Below, one piece after another: positions 8,122-14,703 of a stretch of 42,053 nt of DNA. The stretch spans positions 1 through 42,053 of the forward strand of contig JAHFFN010000010.1 in the NCBI GenBank assembly GCA_023247915.1. The letters run 5' to 3'. Under the pieces are notes generated by a model. It was not told the DNA's origin. It worked only from the letters and a program-made list of their open reading frames with translations, and ran no database searches. How positions within the stretch are numbered: the first letter of the stretch is position 1; each line of letters starts with the position of its first letter. A program made the position numbers and the translations under genes. This DNA comes from Candidatus Omnitrophota bacterium (GTDB lineage: Bacteria > Omnitrophota > Gorgyraeia > 2-02-FULL-51-18).

Positions 8122-8735
8122 ACAATAACCACCCGCCCGCTAAAAAAAGCAAGGATTGCTCCGAGGCGATTTTGGAAATGATTCACGAACCTTTTCTTAT
8201 TTTGGATGCCGATTTTAGGATTCGAGCCGCCAGCCGGTATTTTTACGAAACGTTTAAAATTCGTCCCCAGGACGTTCTTGGTGTTCTTATTTTTGATTTG
8301 CAAGGAGGGCTGTGGAATTATCCAAAACTTCACGAGCTTTTGGATGGAGAGCTCTCAGACTGTCCTCTGGAGTCGGATTTTCCTGGGGTAGGCCACAAAG
8401 AGCTTCTTTTTAGTGCGCATTCTCAGATGGATGATGACGGAAGTAAATCAATTTTACTGGCCATTCAAGACATTACCCAGATGCGCCGAGCGGAGAAAGA
8501 ACTGCGTCAGTTTATCTATACCGTCTCCCATGATTTACGTCAGCCGGTGAGCAAGATGATCACTATCAGTGAATTTCTTGTGGAAAAAATCAAATCCATC
8601 GGGGAAGAGGAGAAAGATTATTTGCTAAGAATGTATGAAGCAGGGAAACGAATGAAAGAGTTTATCGATAATCTGACGCGTGACAGCGCTTCCAACGTGG
8701 AGTCGATCGAATGGCCATCCAAAATAAAAAAATAA
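8118..8735 (+). CDS. PAS-HisKA protein lacking a kinase ATPase domain
   Basis: About 205 residues. A PAS-like domain (~12-115, ILEMIHEPFLILDADFRIRAASRYFYETF…ILLAIQDIT) is followed by a HisKA dimerisation helix pair with His138 (TVSHDLRQPVSK). The protein then ends (NLTRDSASNVESIEW) with no N, G1 or G2 boxes, and none are encoded downstream. It cannot bind ATP by itself. It may act as a phosphotransfer His protein, a heterodimer partner for the 6517 kinase (whose HisKA is similar), or be a decayed kinase. The GTG at 8118 is preferred because it overlaps the upstream stop (GTGA). An in-frame GTG at 8097 would add 7 residues. Its 3' end overlaps the next gene by 25 nt. Confidence 0.75.
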   Translation: MNNNHPPAKKSKDCSEAILEMIHEPFLILDADFRIRAASRYFYETFKIRPQDVLGVLIFDLQGGLWNYPKLHELLDGELSDCPLESDFPGVGHKELLFSAHSQMDDDGSKSILLAIQDITQMRRAEKELRQFIYTVSHDLRQPVSKMITISEFLVEKIKSIGEEEKDYLLRMYEAGKRMKEFIDNLTRDSASNVESIEWPSKIKK

Positions 8736-9142
8736 TTTTATTTATCGACGATGATGAGGATGATTTTCTGATTTTGAGGGGCATCTTTAAAGAATTTTCC
8801 TCGGATATTGAATTGCAATGGGTTAGAGACGGCGAGGAAGCGATCAATTATTTGACGCAACAAGGTAATTTTAAAGACGCGGAGAAGCCGCTTTTAATCC
8901 TGCTTGATTTAAATATGCCAAAGTTAAACGGAGAGGAAGTGCTGAGACAAATCCGGAATCACGAATCGCTGCGATATATTCCTGTCGTGGTGCTTTCTAA
9001 TTCCATGAATAAAAAAGACGTGATGACCGCGTATGAATTGGGAGGTAATTCCTTCATCAGAAAACCCGCCGGCTATAAAGAGCTCCGCGAAATGGCGCAG
9101 ACGCTTTCGAAATATTGGTTTGAGCACTCCACGTTAATTTAA
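8711..9142 (+). CDS. Rcp1-type response regulator (REC only)
   Basis: 143 residues, a receiver of the Rcp1 class that partners phytochrome-like kinases: FIDDDEDDF, inserted loop NYLTQQGNFKDAEKP, acceptor Asp66 (LLDLNMPKLNGEEVL), IRNHESLRYIPVVVLSNS, and Lys in FIRKPAGYKEL. No DNA-binding domain. The start ATG 8711 lies inside the end of the PAS-HisKA gene, so translation is coupled. Rcp1 regulators usually pair with kinases having the ASHDLQEPL type HisKA, exactly the motif seen at 6517 and 8118. This supports a common relay. Confidence 0.88.
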   Translation: MAIQNKKIILFIDDDEDDFLILRGIFKEFSSDIELQWVRDGEEAINYLTQQGNFKDAEKPLLILLDLNMPKLNGEEVLRQIRNHESLRYIPVVVLSNSMNKKDVMTAYELGGNSFIRKPAGYKELREMAQTLSKYWFEHSTLI

Positions 9143-9150
9143 TCCGCACA

Positions 9151-9204
9151 TTAAAAAAAATTAATTCTAATTTAATCTTTCGTTAACGGCTTTTTCCTTA
9201 TACT
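9151..9204 (+). promoter_or_regulatory. TTAA-box promoter C (otsB-REC operon)
   Basis: TTAA boxes start at 9151, 9161, 9172 and 9183, then 12 bp, then TATACT at 9199-9204. AGAAGTAG follows at 9211-9218, about where transcription should start. The spacing is identical to promoters A, B, D and E. Extra TTAA at 9134 and 9139 fall out of phase. Confidence 0.65.
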
Positions 9205-9249
9205 TGAGCCAGAAGTAGGCACAGGAATGCTCAAGAAAAAGGAATGTTG

Positions 9250-10020
9250 ATGAGATATCTGTGGAAAGACCAAAAAAAAGTCAACGAACTCCTTTCTTCC
9301 AAAAGAAAAAAGATCATTTTTTTAGATTTTGATGGAACGTTGATTTCTGTCGTCAAAACACCGGAGGAAGTAACGTTGGATCCGGAAATAAAAAAAATAA
9401 TCGAAGACTTGTCTAAAAACGGCCAAAATCGTGTGGTGATTATCAGCGGCCGGGCTTTAAAAGAACTGCATGCTCATTTTAAATTGAAAAATGTTATTTT
9501 GGCTGGCAATCACGGGCTTGAGATCAAGGGGAATGGCGTGGCGTTGCCTATTAAGGCCAAGAAAGCGAGAAAGTTAAAGCATTTTATTTCCGTCATGTCT
9601 CGTAAATTTGAAATGGCTTTCACAACTTATCCGGGTGTTTGGGTGGAAGACAAAAAATTTACCCTGAGTATCCATTTTAAAAATCTTCCGAAGGGGGAGG
9701 GAGCGGTTTTTAGGGAACTCGTTCATTTTTTCCGGGAAAAGTACAAACACTACCCGATTGTATGGATCGAAGGTAAAAAAGTAGTGGAAGTTCGTCCGGG
9801 CATTTATTGGGGAAAAGGTGAAACGGTGTCGCATCTTCTCCAAAAAAACCATCGCGCCATCCCGATCGCGATTGGAGATGACAAGACGGATGAAGACATG
9901 TTCAAAGCGCTAAAAAAAAGAGGTGGGCTTAATATTCATGTGGGGCGCTTGAAATCATCCGCCGCGGATTATTATCTAAAATCCCCTGGGGATGTAAAAA
10001 CGTTTTTAAAAAAACTATGA
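9250..10020 (+). CDS. otsB: Trehalose-6-phosphate phosphatase
   Basis: About 256 residues of the HAD superfamily. Visible motifs: DFDGTL (nucleophile Asp and acid/base Asp, near residue 27), VVIISGR (motif II Ser), Lys in KKVVEVRPG…GKGETV, and GDDKTDEDMF (motif IV, the signature of OtsB-type trehalose phosphatases). It converts trehalose-6-phosphate to trehalose, an osmo- and desiccation protectant. No otsA synthase is present in this window. I prefer ATG 9250, because AAGGA at 9238-9242 is 7 nt away. The earlier ATG 9244 is only one base from that site. It is driven by promoter C and its stop overlaps the next REC gene by ATGA. Confidence 0.88.
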   Translation: MRYLWKDQKKVNELLSSKRKKIIFLDFDGTLISVVKTPEEVTLDPEIKKIIEDLSKNGQNRVVIISGRALKELHAHFKLKNVILAGNHGLEIKGNGVALPIKAKKARKLKHFISVMSRKFEMAFTTYPGVWVEDKKFTLSIHFKNLPKGEGAVFRELVHFFREKYKHYPIVWIEGKKVVEVRPGIYWGKGETVSHLLQKNHRAIPIAIGDDKTDEDMFKALKKRGGLNIHVGRLKSSAADYYLKSPGDVKTFLKKL

Positions 10021-10394
10021 AAGCGCTGGTGGTGGACGATGAAGAAAAAGTCAGAAATATGTACAAACACTTGCTTCGCCTCGAATCCTTTGATGTTTTT
10101 CAAGCGGAGAACGGAGAAGAAGCAAGTCTGATGCTTCTTCAGCATTCGGACATTGATTTGATTTTATTGGATATTCGCATGCCTGTGATCGGCGGGGATG
10201 CTTTTTTTGATCTAATCAAATTGCACAGTCCCCGCGCCAAAGTGATTGTGACAAGCGTCTATCCCTTGGACGATCAGCGCCGCGTGATTGACAACGCGGA
10301 CAGTTATCACGACAAAGCGGAAGGAACGGAAATGCTCCTTTCGAGAATACGAAGAGTGCTTCCCCGGGAGAATAAATTCAAGTCTTCCGGTTGA
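10017..10394 (+). CDS. Single-domain response regulator (REC only)
   Basis: 125 residues: VVDDEEKVR acidic pocket, acceptor Asp52 (LLDIRMPVIGG), Thr/Ser in VIVTSVYP, and Lys in HDKAEG. No output domain. It is a likely paralogue of the REC at 7735. Its ATG overlaps the otsB stop (ATGA at 10017-10020), so it is translated with the trehalose phosphatase. This places a phosphorelay element directly in the promoter C operon, perhaps as feedback to the kinases encoded upstream. The partner kinase is not shown by sequence. Confidence 0.85.
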   Translation: MKALVVDDEEKVRNMYKHLLRLESFDVFQAENGEEASLMLLQHSDIDLILLDIRMPVIGGDAFFDLIKLHSPRAKVIVTSVYPLDDQRRVIDNADSYHDKAEGTEMLLSRIRRVLPRENKFKSSG

Positions 10395-10418
10395 CATTGC
10401 TTAATACTGGAGTAGAAT
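10391..10418 (+). promoter_or_regulatory. Sigma70-type promoter of the OmpR-family regulator gene
   Basis: TTGACA at 10391-10396, a 16-bp spacer, and TAGAAT at 10413-10418. This is one of the best consensus promoters in the window. The expected transcript start (about 10424-10425) falls on the A of the ATG at 10425, so the mRNA may be leaderless. GGAG at 10409-10412 is 12 nt upstream of the ATG and lies between the hexamers. Confidence 0.6.
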
Positions 10419-10424
10419 CAAACG

Positions 10425-11093
10425 ATGCGAATTTTACTTGTAGAAGATGAGAAAAAAATAGCCAGTTTTATTGAGCGCGGGCTCAAAGAACAGCATTATG
10501 TGGTGGATGTGGCTCATGATGGCGGCGCCGGCAGTGTTCTAGCGAGCGTCAACGATTATGATTTGATTATTTTGGACGTGATGCTTCCCGAGAAAGACGG
10601 TTTTTCGTTGTGCCTGGAAATCCGCAAGAAAAAAAGCGACGTGCCGATCCTAATTTTGACCGCCAAAGACAAAGTGTCTGATAAGGTGCGTGGTCTTGGC
10701 GGTGGGGCTGATGATTATTTGACCAAGCCGTTTGAATTTGAAGAGCTTTTGGCGCGTGTGGCGGCTTTGCTTCGCCGGAAAAATTCTCAAAAGAGCTCCG
10801 ATTTAAAAGTGGCGGATCTCGAATTGGATCAACTGAAGCACCGGGTCAAGCGCGCTGGAAAAGACATTCCTCTGACAAGCAAGGAATACGCGCTCCTGGA
10901 GTATCTGATGATTCATTCGGATCAGGTGGTGACCCGCACCATGATTTCGGAGCATGTGTGGAATGAGGATTTTGACAGTTTTTCTAATGTCGTGGATGTT
11001 TATATCAATCATTTGCGTGGCAAAATTGACAAAGGATTCAAAAAGCAGCTGATCCATTCGATTCGAGGCACCGGCTACACCTTAAAAGAATAG
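10425..11093 (+). CDS. OmpR/PhoB-family response regulator with winged-helix output
   Basis: 222 residues. REC domain (~1-118) with LLVEDEKK, acceptor Asp51 ([10 protein letters not shown]), LTAKD and [12 protein letters not shown]. The C-terminal winged helix (~128-222) has the family landmarks [38 protein letters not shown] and IRGTGYTL. The overall style is that of CusR/CopR-like regulators. Members bind direct repeats with ~11-bp spacing, which makes this protein the in-window candidate for the TTAA-box promoters; this is inference only. It has its own sigma70-type promoter and lies 3 nt before its partner kinase gene. Confidence 0.93.
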   Translation: MRILLVEDEKKIASFIERGLKEQHYVVDVAHDGGAGSVLASVNDYDLIILDVMLPEKDGFSLCLEIRKKKSDVPILILTAKDKVSDKVRGLGGGADDYLTKPFEFEELLARVAALLRRKNSQKSSDLKVADLELDQLKHRVKRAGKDIPLTSKEYALLEYLMIHSDQVVTRTMISEHVWNEDFDSFSNVVDVYINHLRGKIDKGFKKQLIHSIRGTGYTLKE

Positions 11094-11096
11094 CGA

Positions 11097-11849
11097 GTGG
11101 TCATGACCATGATCGTGTTGATTGCTATCCTTTTAGTAATCGCGCTTGTTTTGATGGCGGGCTCCCTCCATCAAATGAAGCTCCGTCTTCAGAAATCCTC
11201 CCAGGATATTGCCGAGTTTAGTTCCCACATGTCGCACGAATTAAAAACCCCTTTGGCGATTTTGCGAGGAGAATCGGAGTTGGCTCTGCGTTTGGAGCAG
11301 ACTCCGGAAGAATACCGAAAAGTTCTTGAGGGCAACCTACAAGAAATTTCTCGTATGGCTAAAATCATCGAAGATCTTCTTCTATTAACCCGGCTGGATC
11401 ATCAGCCGCAGATTTTAAAATTTGAAAAATTTGATCTAGTAGATTTTTTAAAGGAAATAGAAGAGGCTGCCCGTTTATTGGCAGGCGAGAAAAAAATCAC
11501 GGTGGAATCGGATTTTCCTAAAGAGACCTGCTTATTTCTTGGGGACAAAGCGCATCTGAGAAGATTATTTTTTGATTTGGTTAAGAACGCCATCAAGTTT
11601 ACACCGGCTTACGGAAAAATTCGGATGCATATGCGCCGTGACGGCGGGAATATTTTGATTTCAGTGTCGGACACGGGCGCGGGCGCGGAGGCTGTTGCTG
11701 GCAATGGACTGAGCTTCAAAATCGCTCAATCCATTACGAAGTCGCACTCTGGAAGCATCTCAGCGGAGAATCGCTTGGGGAAGGGAACTACTTTTACAGT
11801 CAAACTTCCCACCGCTTCGTGTTGTGGGCTCAAGGTTAAAAAAACATAA
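11097..11849 (+). CDS. Minimal membrane-anchored histidine kinase with shortened ATPase domain
   Basis: 250 residues. One N-terminal membrane helix (~4-23), no periplasmic sensor and no HAMP. HisKA with His47 (SHMSHELKTPLAIL), then a compact HATPase: N box LVKNAIKFTPAYG, G1 DTGAGAEA (normally DTGxGI), then directly GNGLSFKIAQSI where GxGLGLAI is expected. The F box and lid are shortened, so the lid is reduced though the ATP-binding Asp and Gly remain. It pairs with the OmpR regulator 3 nt upstream. Signal input is probably through a membrane partner, and DoxX immediately downstream is a candidate. Start is GTG 11097 or ATG 11103; neither has a clear ribosome site. Confidence 0.85.
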   Translation: MVMTMIVLIAILLVIALVLMAGSLHQMKLRLQKSSQDIAEFSSHMSHELKTPLAILRGESELALRLEQTPEEYRKVLEGNLQEISRMAKIIEDLLLLTRLDHQPQILKFEKFDLVDFLKEIEEAARLLAGEKKITVESDFPKETCLFLGDKAHLRRLFFDLVKNAIKFTPAYGKIRMHMRRDGGNILISVSDTGAGAEAVAGNGLSFKIAQSITKSHSGSISAENRLGKGTTFTVKLPTASCCGLKVKKT

Positions 11850-11864
11850 AAAGGAGGTCCTTGT

Positions 11865-12248
11865 ATGAAACAGCTTGCCAAATACAGCGGGGAAGCTTAT
11901 GCCCTCTTACGCATTATGACCGGACTCATGTTTTCATTTCATGGCGCTCAAAAAATCCTCGGGATTTTGAGTGATTTCCAGCCGGCGATAGGATCTCAAA
12001 TGTGGTTTGGCGGAATCATCGAGCTTGTCGGCGGTCTTTTGGTGATGGTCGGTCTGCAAACACGTTGGGCGGCTTTTCTGGCCAGCGGCACGATGGCGGT
12101 GGCGTATTTTCAATTTCATTGGAAACTCCAACTTGGCTCTCATTTCTTTCCCGCGATTAACGAGGGAGAATTGGCCGTCATTTATTGCTTTGTCTTTCTC
12201 TCTATCGCCTGCCATGGCGGCGGCAAGTGGAGTCTGGACAAGTCTTAA
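11865..12248 (+). CDS. DoxX-family membrane protein
   Basis: 127 residues with four hydrophobic segments. Family landmarks are RIMTGLMFSFHGAQKILG near the N-terminus, GGIIELVGGLLVMVGLQTRWAAFLASGTMAVAYF in the middle, and NEGELAVIYCFVFLSIACHGGGKWSLD at the end, all typical of DoxX/DoxD-like inner-membrane proteins. Roles proposed for the family include quinone-linked redox and thiol-stress handling, and a DoxX subunit accompanies some bufferin operons. A very strong ribosome site (AAGGAGG) precedes ATG 11865. It follows the kinase by 15 nt and is probably the third gene of that operon. Confidence 0.85.
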   Translation: MKQLAKYSGEAYALLRIMTGLMFSFHGAQKILGILSDFQPAIGSQMWFGGIIELVGGLLVMVGLQTRWAAFLASGTMAVAYFQFHWKLQLGSHFFPAINEGELAVIYCFVFLSIACHGGGKWSLDKS

Positions 12249-12255
12249 TCCCACA

Positions 12256-12309
12256 TTAAATTTTTTTAATTTTGTTTTAATCTTTCTTTAATGACTTCTT
12301 GTGTACTTT
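12256..12309 (+). promoter_or_regulatory. TTAA-box promoter B (PA2779/PA2778-like pair)
   Basis: TTAA boxes start at 12256, 12266, 12277 and 12288, with one more at 12245 (11 bp further up). After 12 bp comes TACTTT at 12304-12309, the weakest -10 of the set. An overlapping TGTACT at 12302 is an alternative. AGAAGTAA at 12312-12319 matches the element after promoters A and C. The leader to ATG 12336 is about 20 nt and carries AAAGGAG. Confidence 0.62.
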
Positions 12310-12335
12310 AAAGAAGTAAATTAAAGGAGACAGTC

Positions 12336-12740
12336 ATGAGAAAATTCCTGTTGAATCGCAGGCTTGTTCTGGCAATGGCGTTATGGGCTGTGTTTCTAGG
12401 GGTATGCCCTACGAACGGTTTCGCGTTTCCGACTCAGTCCCTCGCATCCTTGGCACCCTCTGCTGCGCGAGAATATCAAATCAATAAAATCATGGATGTT
12501 TTGTCCCGTCCGGAAGCTCGCCTGCATCTTCAGCTCATGAAGCTCAATGAGCAGGATGTTCGTAGTTCTCTGACGAAGCTTGATGATTCTCAGCTGACGC
12601 AAGTGGCTCAAAGAGCCGATGCGGTCAAAGCCGCCGGGGATGGTGCGCTTGGAGTCATCATCGCGCTTTTAATTATCACGCTCTTGGTTGTTTTGATTCT
12701 CCGAGTGTCGGATAAAAAAGTAGTCGTCTCAAAGGCGTAA
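12336..12740 (+). CDS. PA2779-family small membrane protein
   Basis: 134 residues with a signal-anchor/signal peptide at ~9-31 (LVLAMALWAVFLGVCPTNGFAF). A middle segment has paired motifs REYQINKIMDVLSRPEARLHLQLMKLNEQDVRSSLTKLDDSQLTQVAQRAD. A C-terminal hydrophobic helix follows (~105-124, GVIIALLIITLLVVLILRV). This arrangement matches the PA2779 family, found next to PA2778-type peptidases, as here. The function of the pair is not established. It is driven by promoter B with ribosome site AAAGGAG. The next gene begins within 10 nt. Confidence 0.75.
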   Translation: MRKFLLNRRLVLAMALWAVFLGVCPTNGFAFPTQSLASLAPSAAREYQINKIMDVLSRPEARLHLQLMKLNEQDVRSSLTKLDDSQLTQVAQRADAVKAAGDGALGVIIALLIITLLVVLILRVSDKKVVVSKA

Positions 12741-12745
12741 GTAAA

Positions 12746-13822
12746 CTGAACGGCTATTTAAAGATAAGCGCTCTTGTTTTTTTGATTCTTTTTTCCTCGG
12801 GATGTGCGTCGATGAGTTATCGTCGTCCGCCGCCCGCGGAAAAAGGCATCGGGAGCATCCATCTGATCGAGGGCGTCCCCCCGGTCGCTCAAAAAGCGTA
12901 TCAATGCGGTCCCGCCGCCATGGAATCGGTGTTTCATTATTGGGGGAATCCCACCGATGCCGCTGAAATCACAACCGCTCTTTATAAGCCTGGTTCTCAT
13001 GGCGTGTTAGATTTCACCCTTGCGGAGTTTGCCAGATCTCGCGGATTTTGGACTCAAATTCTTGCGGTGCCGGAAGGGGAGAATTCACTGGGGGAATTAA
13101 AAACATGGGTTCTTAGAAAAATTCCTCCGATTGTCATGATTAAAACCGGCATTCTGTGGGTGCCGACGTATCATTTTGTGGTTCTAAAAGGTTTTAGCGA
13201 TCAAGAACGGGTATTTTATGCCAACACTGGCGAACCTGAAACCTACGTGATTGATTATGGCGCACTGGCATCACGTTGGAAGCCCTCGGGAAATTGGTGT
13301 TTGATTCTCTGTCCTCCAGAACGCGTGGATTGGGAGCTGCCGGAGAGCGCCGCGGAAGATCTGGCGCTGTATGCGGAGCGTTTTGGAAAACAAGATCTCG
13401 CTGAAAAATGGTATTTGCGTATTTTAGAAAAAAATCCGGCCAATCAAACCGCGCGATTTAATTTGGGAAACATTTATTTAAAATCAAATCGTGTGCAGGA
13501 AGCCAAAATAATTTATGAGGCGCTTTTAAAAGAAAAACCGGGTTGGGGGCCGGCGGGAAACAATCTTGCGTGGATTTATCTGGAAGAAGGCCGAGCCTCG
13601 GAGGCGATTGAGGTGCTCCAAACAGCTTTTAAAAACGGTGCCGAACGACATTTTGATATTTTAGACACCTTGGGAACGGCGTATTGCCGGACACCTGACA
13701 CTCAACGTGGCCGTGATTATTTGAATGAGGCACTCGGGCAAACGCCGGTGGCGGATAAAGTTTCGCTGGATTTGATTCACCGTCATCTGTCCGAATGCGG
13801 AGTTTTGGCGCACAAGAGTTAA
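12746..13822 (+). CDS. PA2778-family C39-like cysteine peptidase lipoprotein with TPRs
   Basis: About 358 residues. A lipobox (FSSGC, then AS) follows a hydrophobic stretch ISALVFLILF. The peptidase region has QCGPAAMESVFHYWG (catalytic Cys, C39-like), YHFVVLKGF (His) and YANTGEPETY (Asn/Asp region). Two or three TPR units follow (ARFNLGNIYLKSNRVQEAKIIYEALLKEKP, AGNNLAWIYLEEGRASEAIEVLQ). It probably acts in the periplasm on a peptide or protein with the PA2779-like neighbour. Start: no ATG or GTG precedes the lipobox in frame. CTG 12746, about 10 nt after AAAGG, gives a proper lipoprotein signal. The first standard start, TTG 12782, would leave a signal peptide of only seven residues. Confidence 0.75.
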   Translation: MNGYLKISALVFLILFSSGCASMSYRRPPPAEKGIGSIHLIEGVPPVAQKAYQCGPAAMESVFHYWGNPTDAAEITTALYKPGSHGVLDFTLAEFARSRGFWTQILAVPEGENSLGELKTWVLRKIPPIVMIKTGILWVPTYHFVVLKGFSDQERVFYANTGEPETYVIDYGALASRWKPSGNWCLILCPPERVDWELPESAAEDLALYAERFGKQDLAEKWYLRILEKNPANQTARFNLGNIYLKSNRVQEAKIIYEALLKEKPGWGPAGNNLAWIYLEEGRASEAIEVLQTAFKNGAERHFDILDTLGTAYCRTPDTQRGRDYLNEALGQTPVADKVSLDLIHRHLSECGVLAHKS

Positions 13823-13852
13823 TTTTTTAATTTTAAAAAAAGGAGAGCTCCG

Positions 13853-14119
13853 ATGAAAAAGCTATGGATTGCCGCTTTGGCGGTTTTTATGTGTGTGGGC
13901 TGTCGCAATGCTACGTCTCCTGAATTGCGCATTCAAAAGGGGAATGCTCTGGACTCCGTCAAACAAAGCGAGGGTGGTGAGGAAGTGGTGAAAGATTTGG
14001 GAAACGGTGCCACGATCGTGACTGGGGTTCCCGCGACGACTCAAGGCCAAAACGAGCCCGAAGCCGAGACTTCGAAAGAGGATAAGCCGGGGGCTGTGGC
14101 CGTTAAGATGGCGTATTAA
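13853..14119 (+). CDS. Small hypothetical lipoprotein
   Basis: 88 residues. An N-terminal lipoprotein signal (MKKLWIAALAVFMCVGC, lipobox CVGC at ~17) precedes a Ser/Glu/Lys-rich low-complexity body with VKDLGNGATIVTGVPATTQGQ in the middle. No family recognised. A strong ribosome site AAAGGAGAG precedes the ATG, and it lies 30 nt after the PA2778-like gene, so it may be the third gene from promoter B. Its last 17 nt overlap the end of the convergent pseudouridine synthase gene. Confidence 0.6.
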   Translation: MKKLWIAALAVFMCVGCRNATSPELRIQKGNALDSVKQSEGGEEVVKDLGNGATIVTGVPATTQGQNEPEAETSKEDKPGAVAVKMAY

Positions 14120-14645
14120 GCGTCCGCCATTTTCCTAAAGGCAAATCGCCCAACTGCCAATTTCCGATGGAAGTGCGGATTAAACGCAGCGTGGGAAAAC
14201 CTACTGCCGCCGTCATGCGCCGCACTTGACGGTTTTTCCCTTCCGTCAATTTTAATTCCACCCAGCTTGTCGGTACCGAAAGGCGAAAGCGAATCGGGGG
14301 TTTTCGTGGCGGATAATCCGGTTCGCCTAAGAGTTTCGCGTGGCAGGGTAATGTTTTGCGGCCTTGAATTAGCACGCCTTTTTTGAGTTTTTCCACGGCT
14401 TCGGCGGTGGCGATGCCTTCCACTTGGGCATGATAAGTACGTTCGTGTCCGTGCTGTGGATTTAGCAAAAGATCATTCCATTTCTTCTCATCGCTTAAAA
14501 GAAGAAGCCCCTCGCTGTCCCAGTCTAGGCGGCCGATGGGGTAAACGTTTTTGGGGAATCCAAACTCAGCCAGCGTGTGATGTTCTGGTTCTTCTTTTGT
14601 AAATTGGGATAAAACGCCGTAAGGTTTGTGGAAAGCCAGGAGCAT
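14103..14645 (-). CDS. rluE: RluE/RsuA-family rRNA pseudouridine synthase
   Basis: 180 residues on the minus strand, starting MLLAFHKPYGVLSQF, with the catalytic GRLDWDSEGLLLLS motif (Asp41) and C-terminal KLTEGKNRQVRRMTAAVGFPTLRLIR. These are hallmarks of the RsuA/RluB/E/F branch. There is no N-terminal S4 domain and the length (~180) matches RluE, which modifies U2457 of 23S rRNA in E. coli. The same site here is inferred. It is the only complete minus-strand gene in the window. It is divergent from the channel-like gene at 14704 and overlaps the 3' end of the small lipoprotein gene by 17 nt. Confidence 0.88.
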   Translation of the reverse strand: MLLAFHKPYGVLSQFTKEEPEHHTLAEFGFPKNVYPIGRLDWDSEGLLLLSDEKKWNDLLLNPQHGHERTYHAQVEGIATAEAVEKLKKGVLIQGRKTLPCHAKLLGEPDYPPRKPPIRFRLSVPTSWVELKLTEGKNRQVRRMTAAVGFPTLRLIRTSIGNWQLGDLPLGKWRTLNTPS

Positions 14646-14664
14646 GAGAGTGGTTTACCTCTTG

Positions 14665-14673
14665 TGTTATAAT
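14665..14673 (+). promoter_or_regulatory. Extended -10 promoter for the small channel-like gene
   Basis: A perfect TATAAT at 14668-14673 is preceded by TG plus one base (extended -10). No convincing -35 is visible 17 bp upstream. The start of transcription would be near 14680, with ribosome site AAGGGG at 14690-14695 before ATG 14704. It lies in the divergent gap next to the pseudouridine synthase start. Confidence 0.5.
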
Positions 14674-14703
14674 ACTTTAGCACAACCCTAAGGGGCTTTG
14701 AAC

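Noticed and set aside
13819-13836. TTAA runs before the small lipoprotein as a sixth TTAA-box promoter
   Set aside because: Boxes at 13819, 13827 and 13833 are not spaced 10-11 bp and no -10 follows at the right distance.
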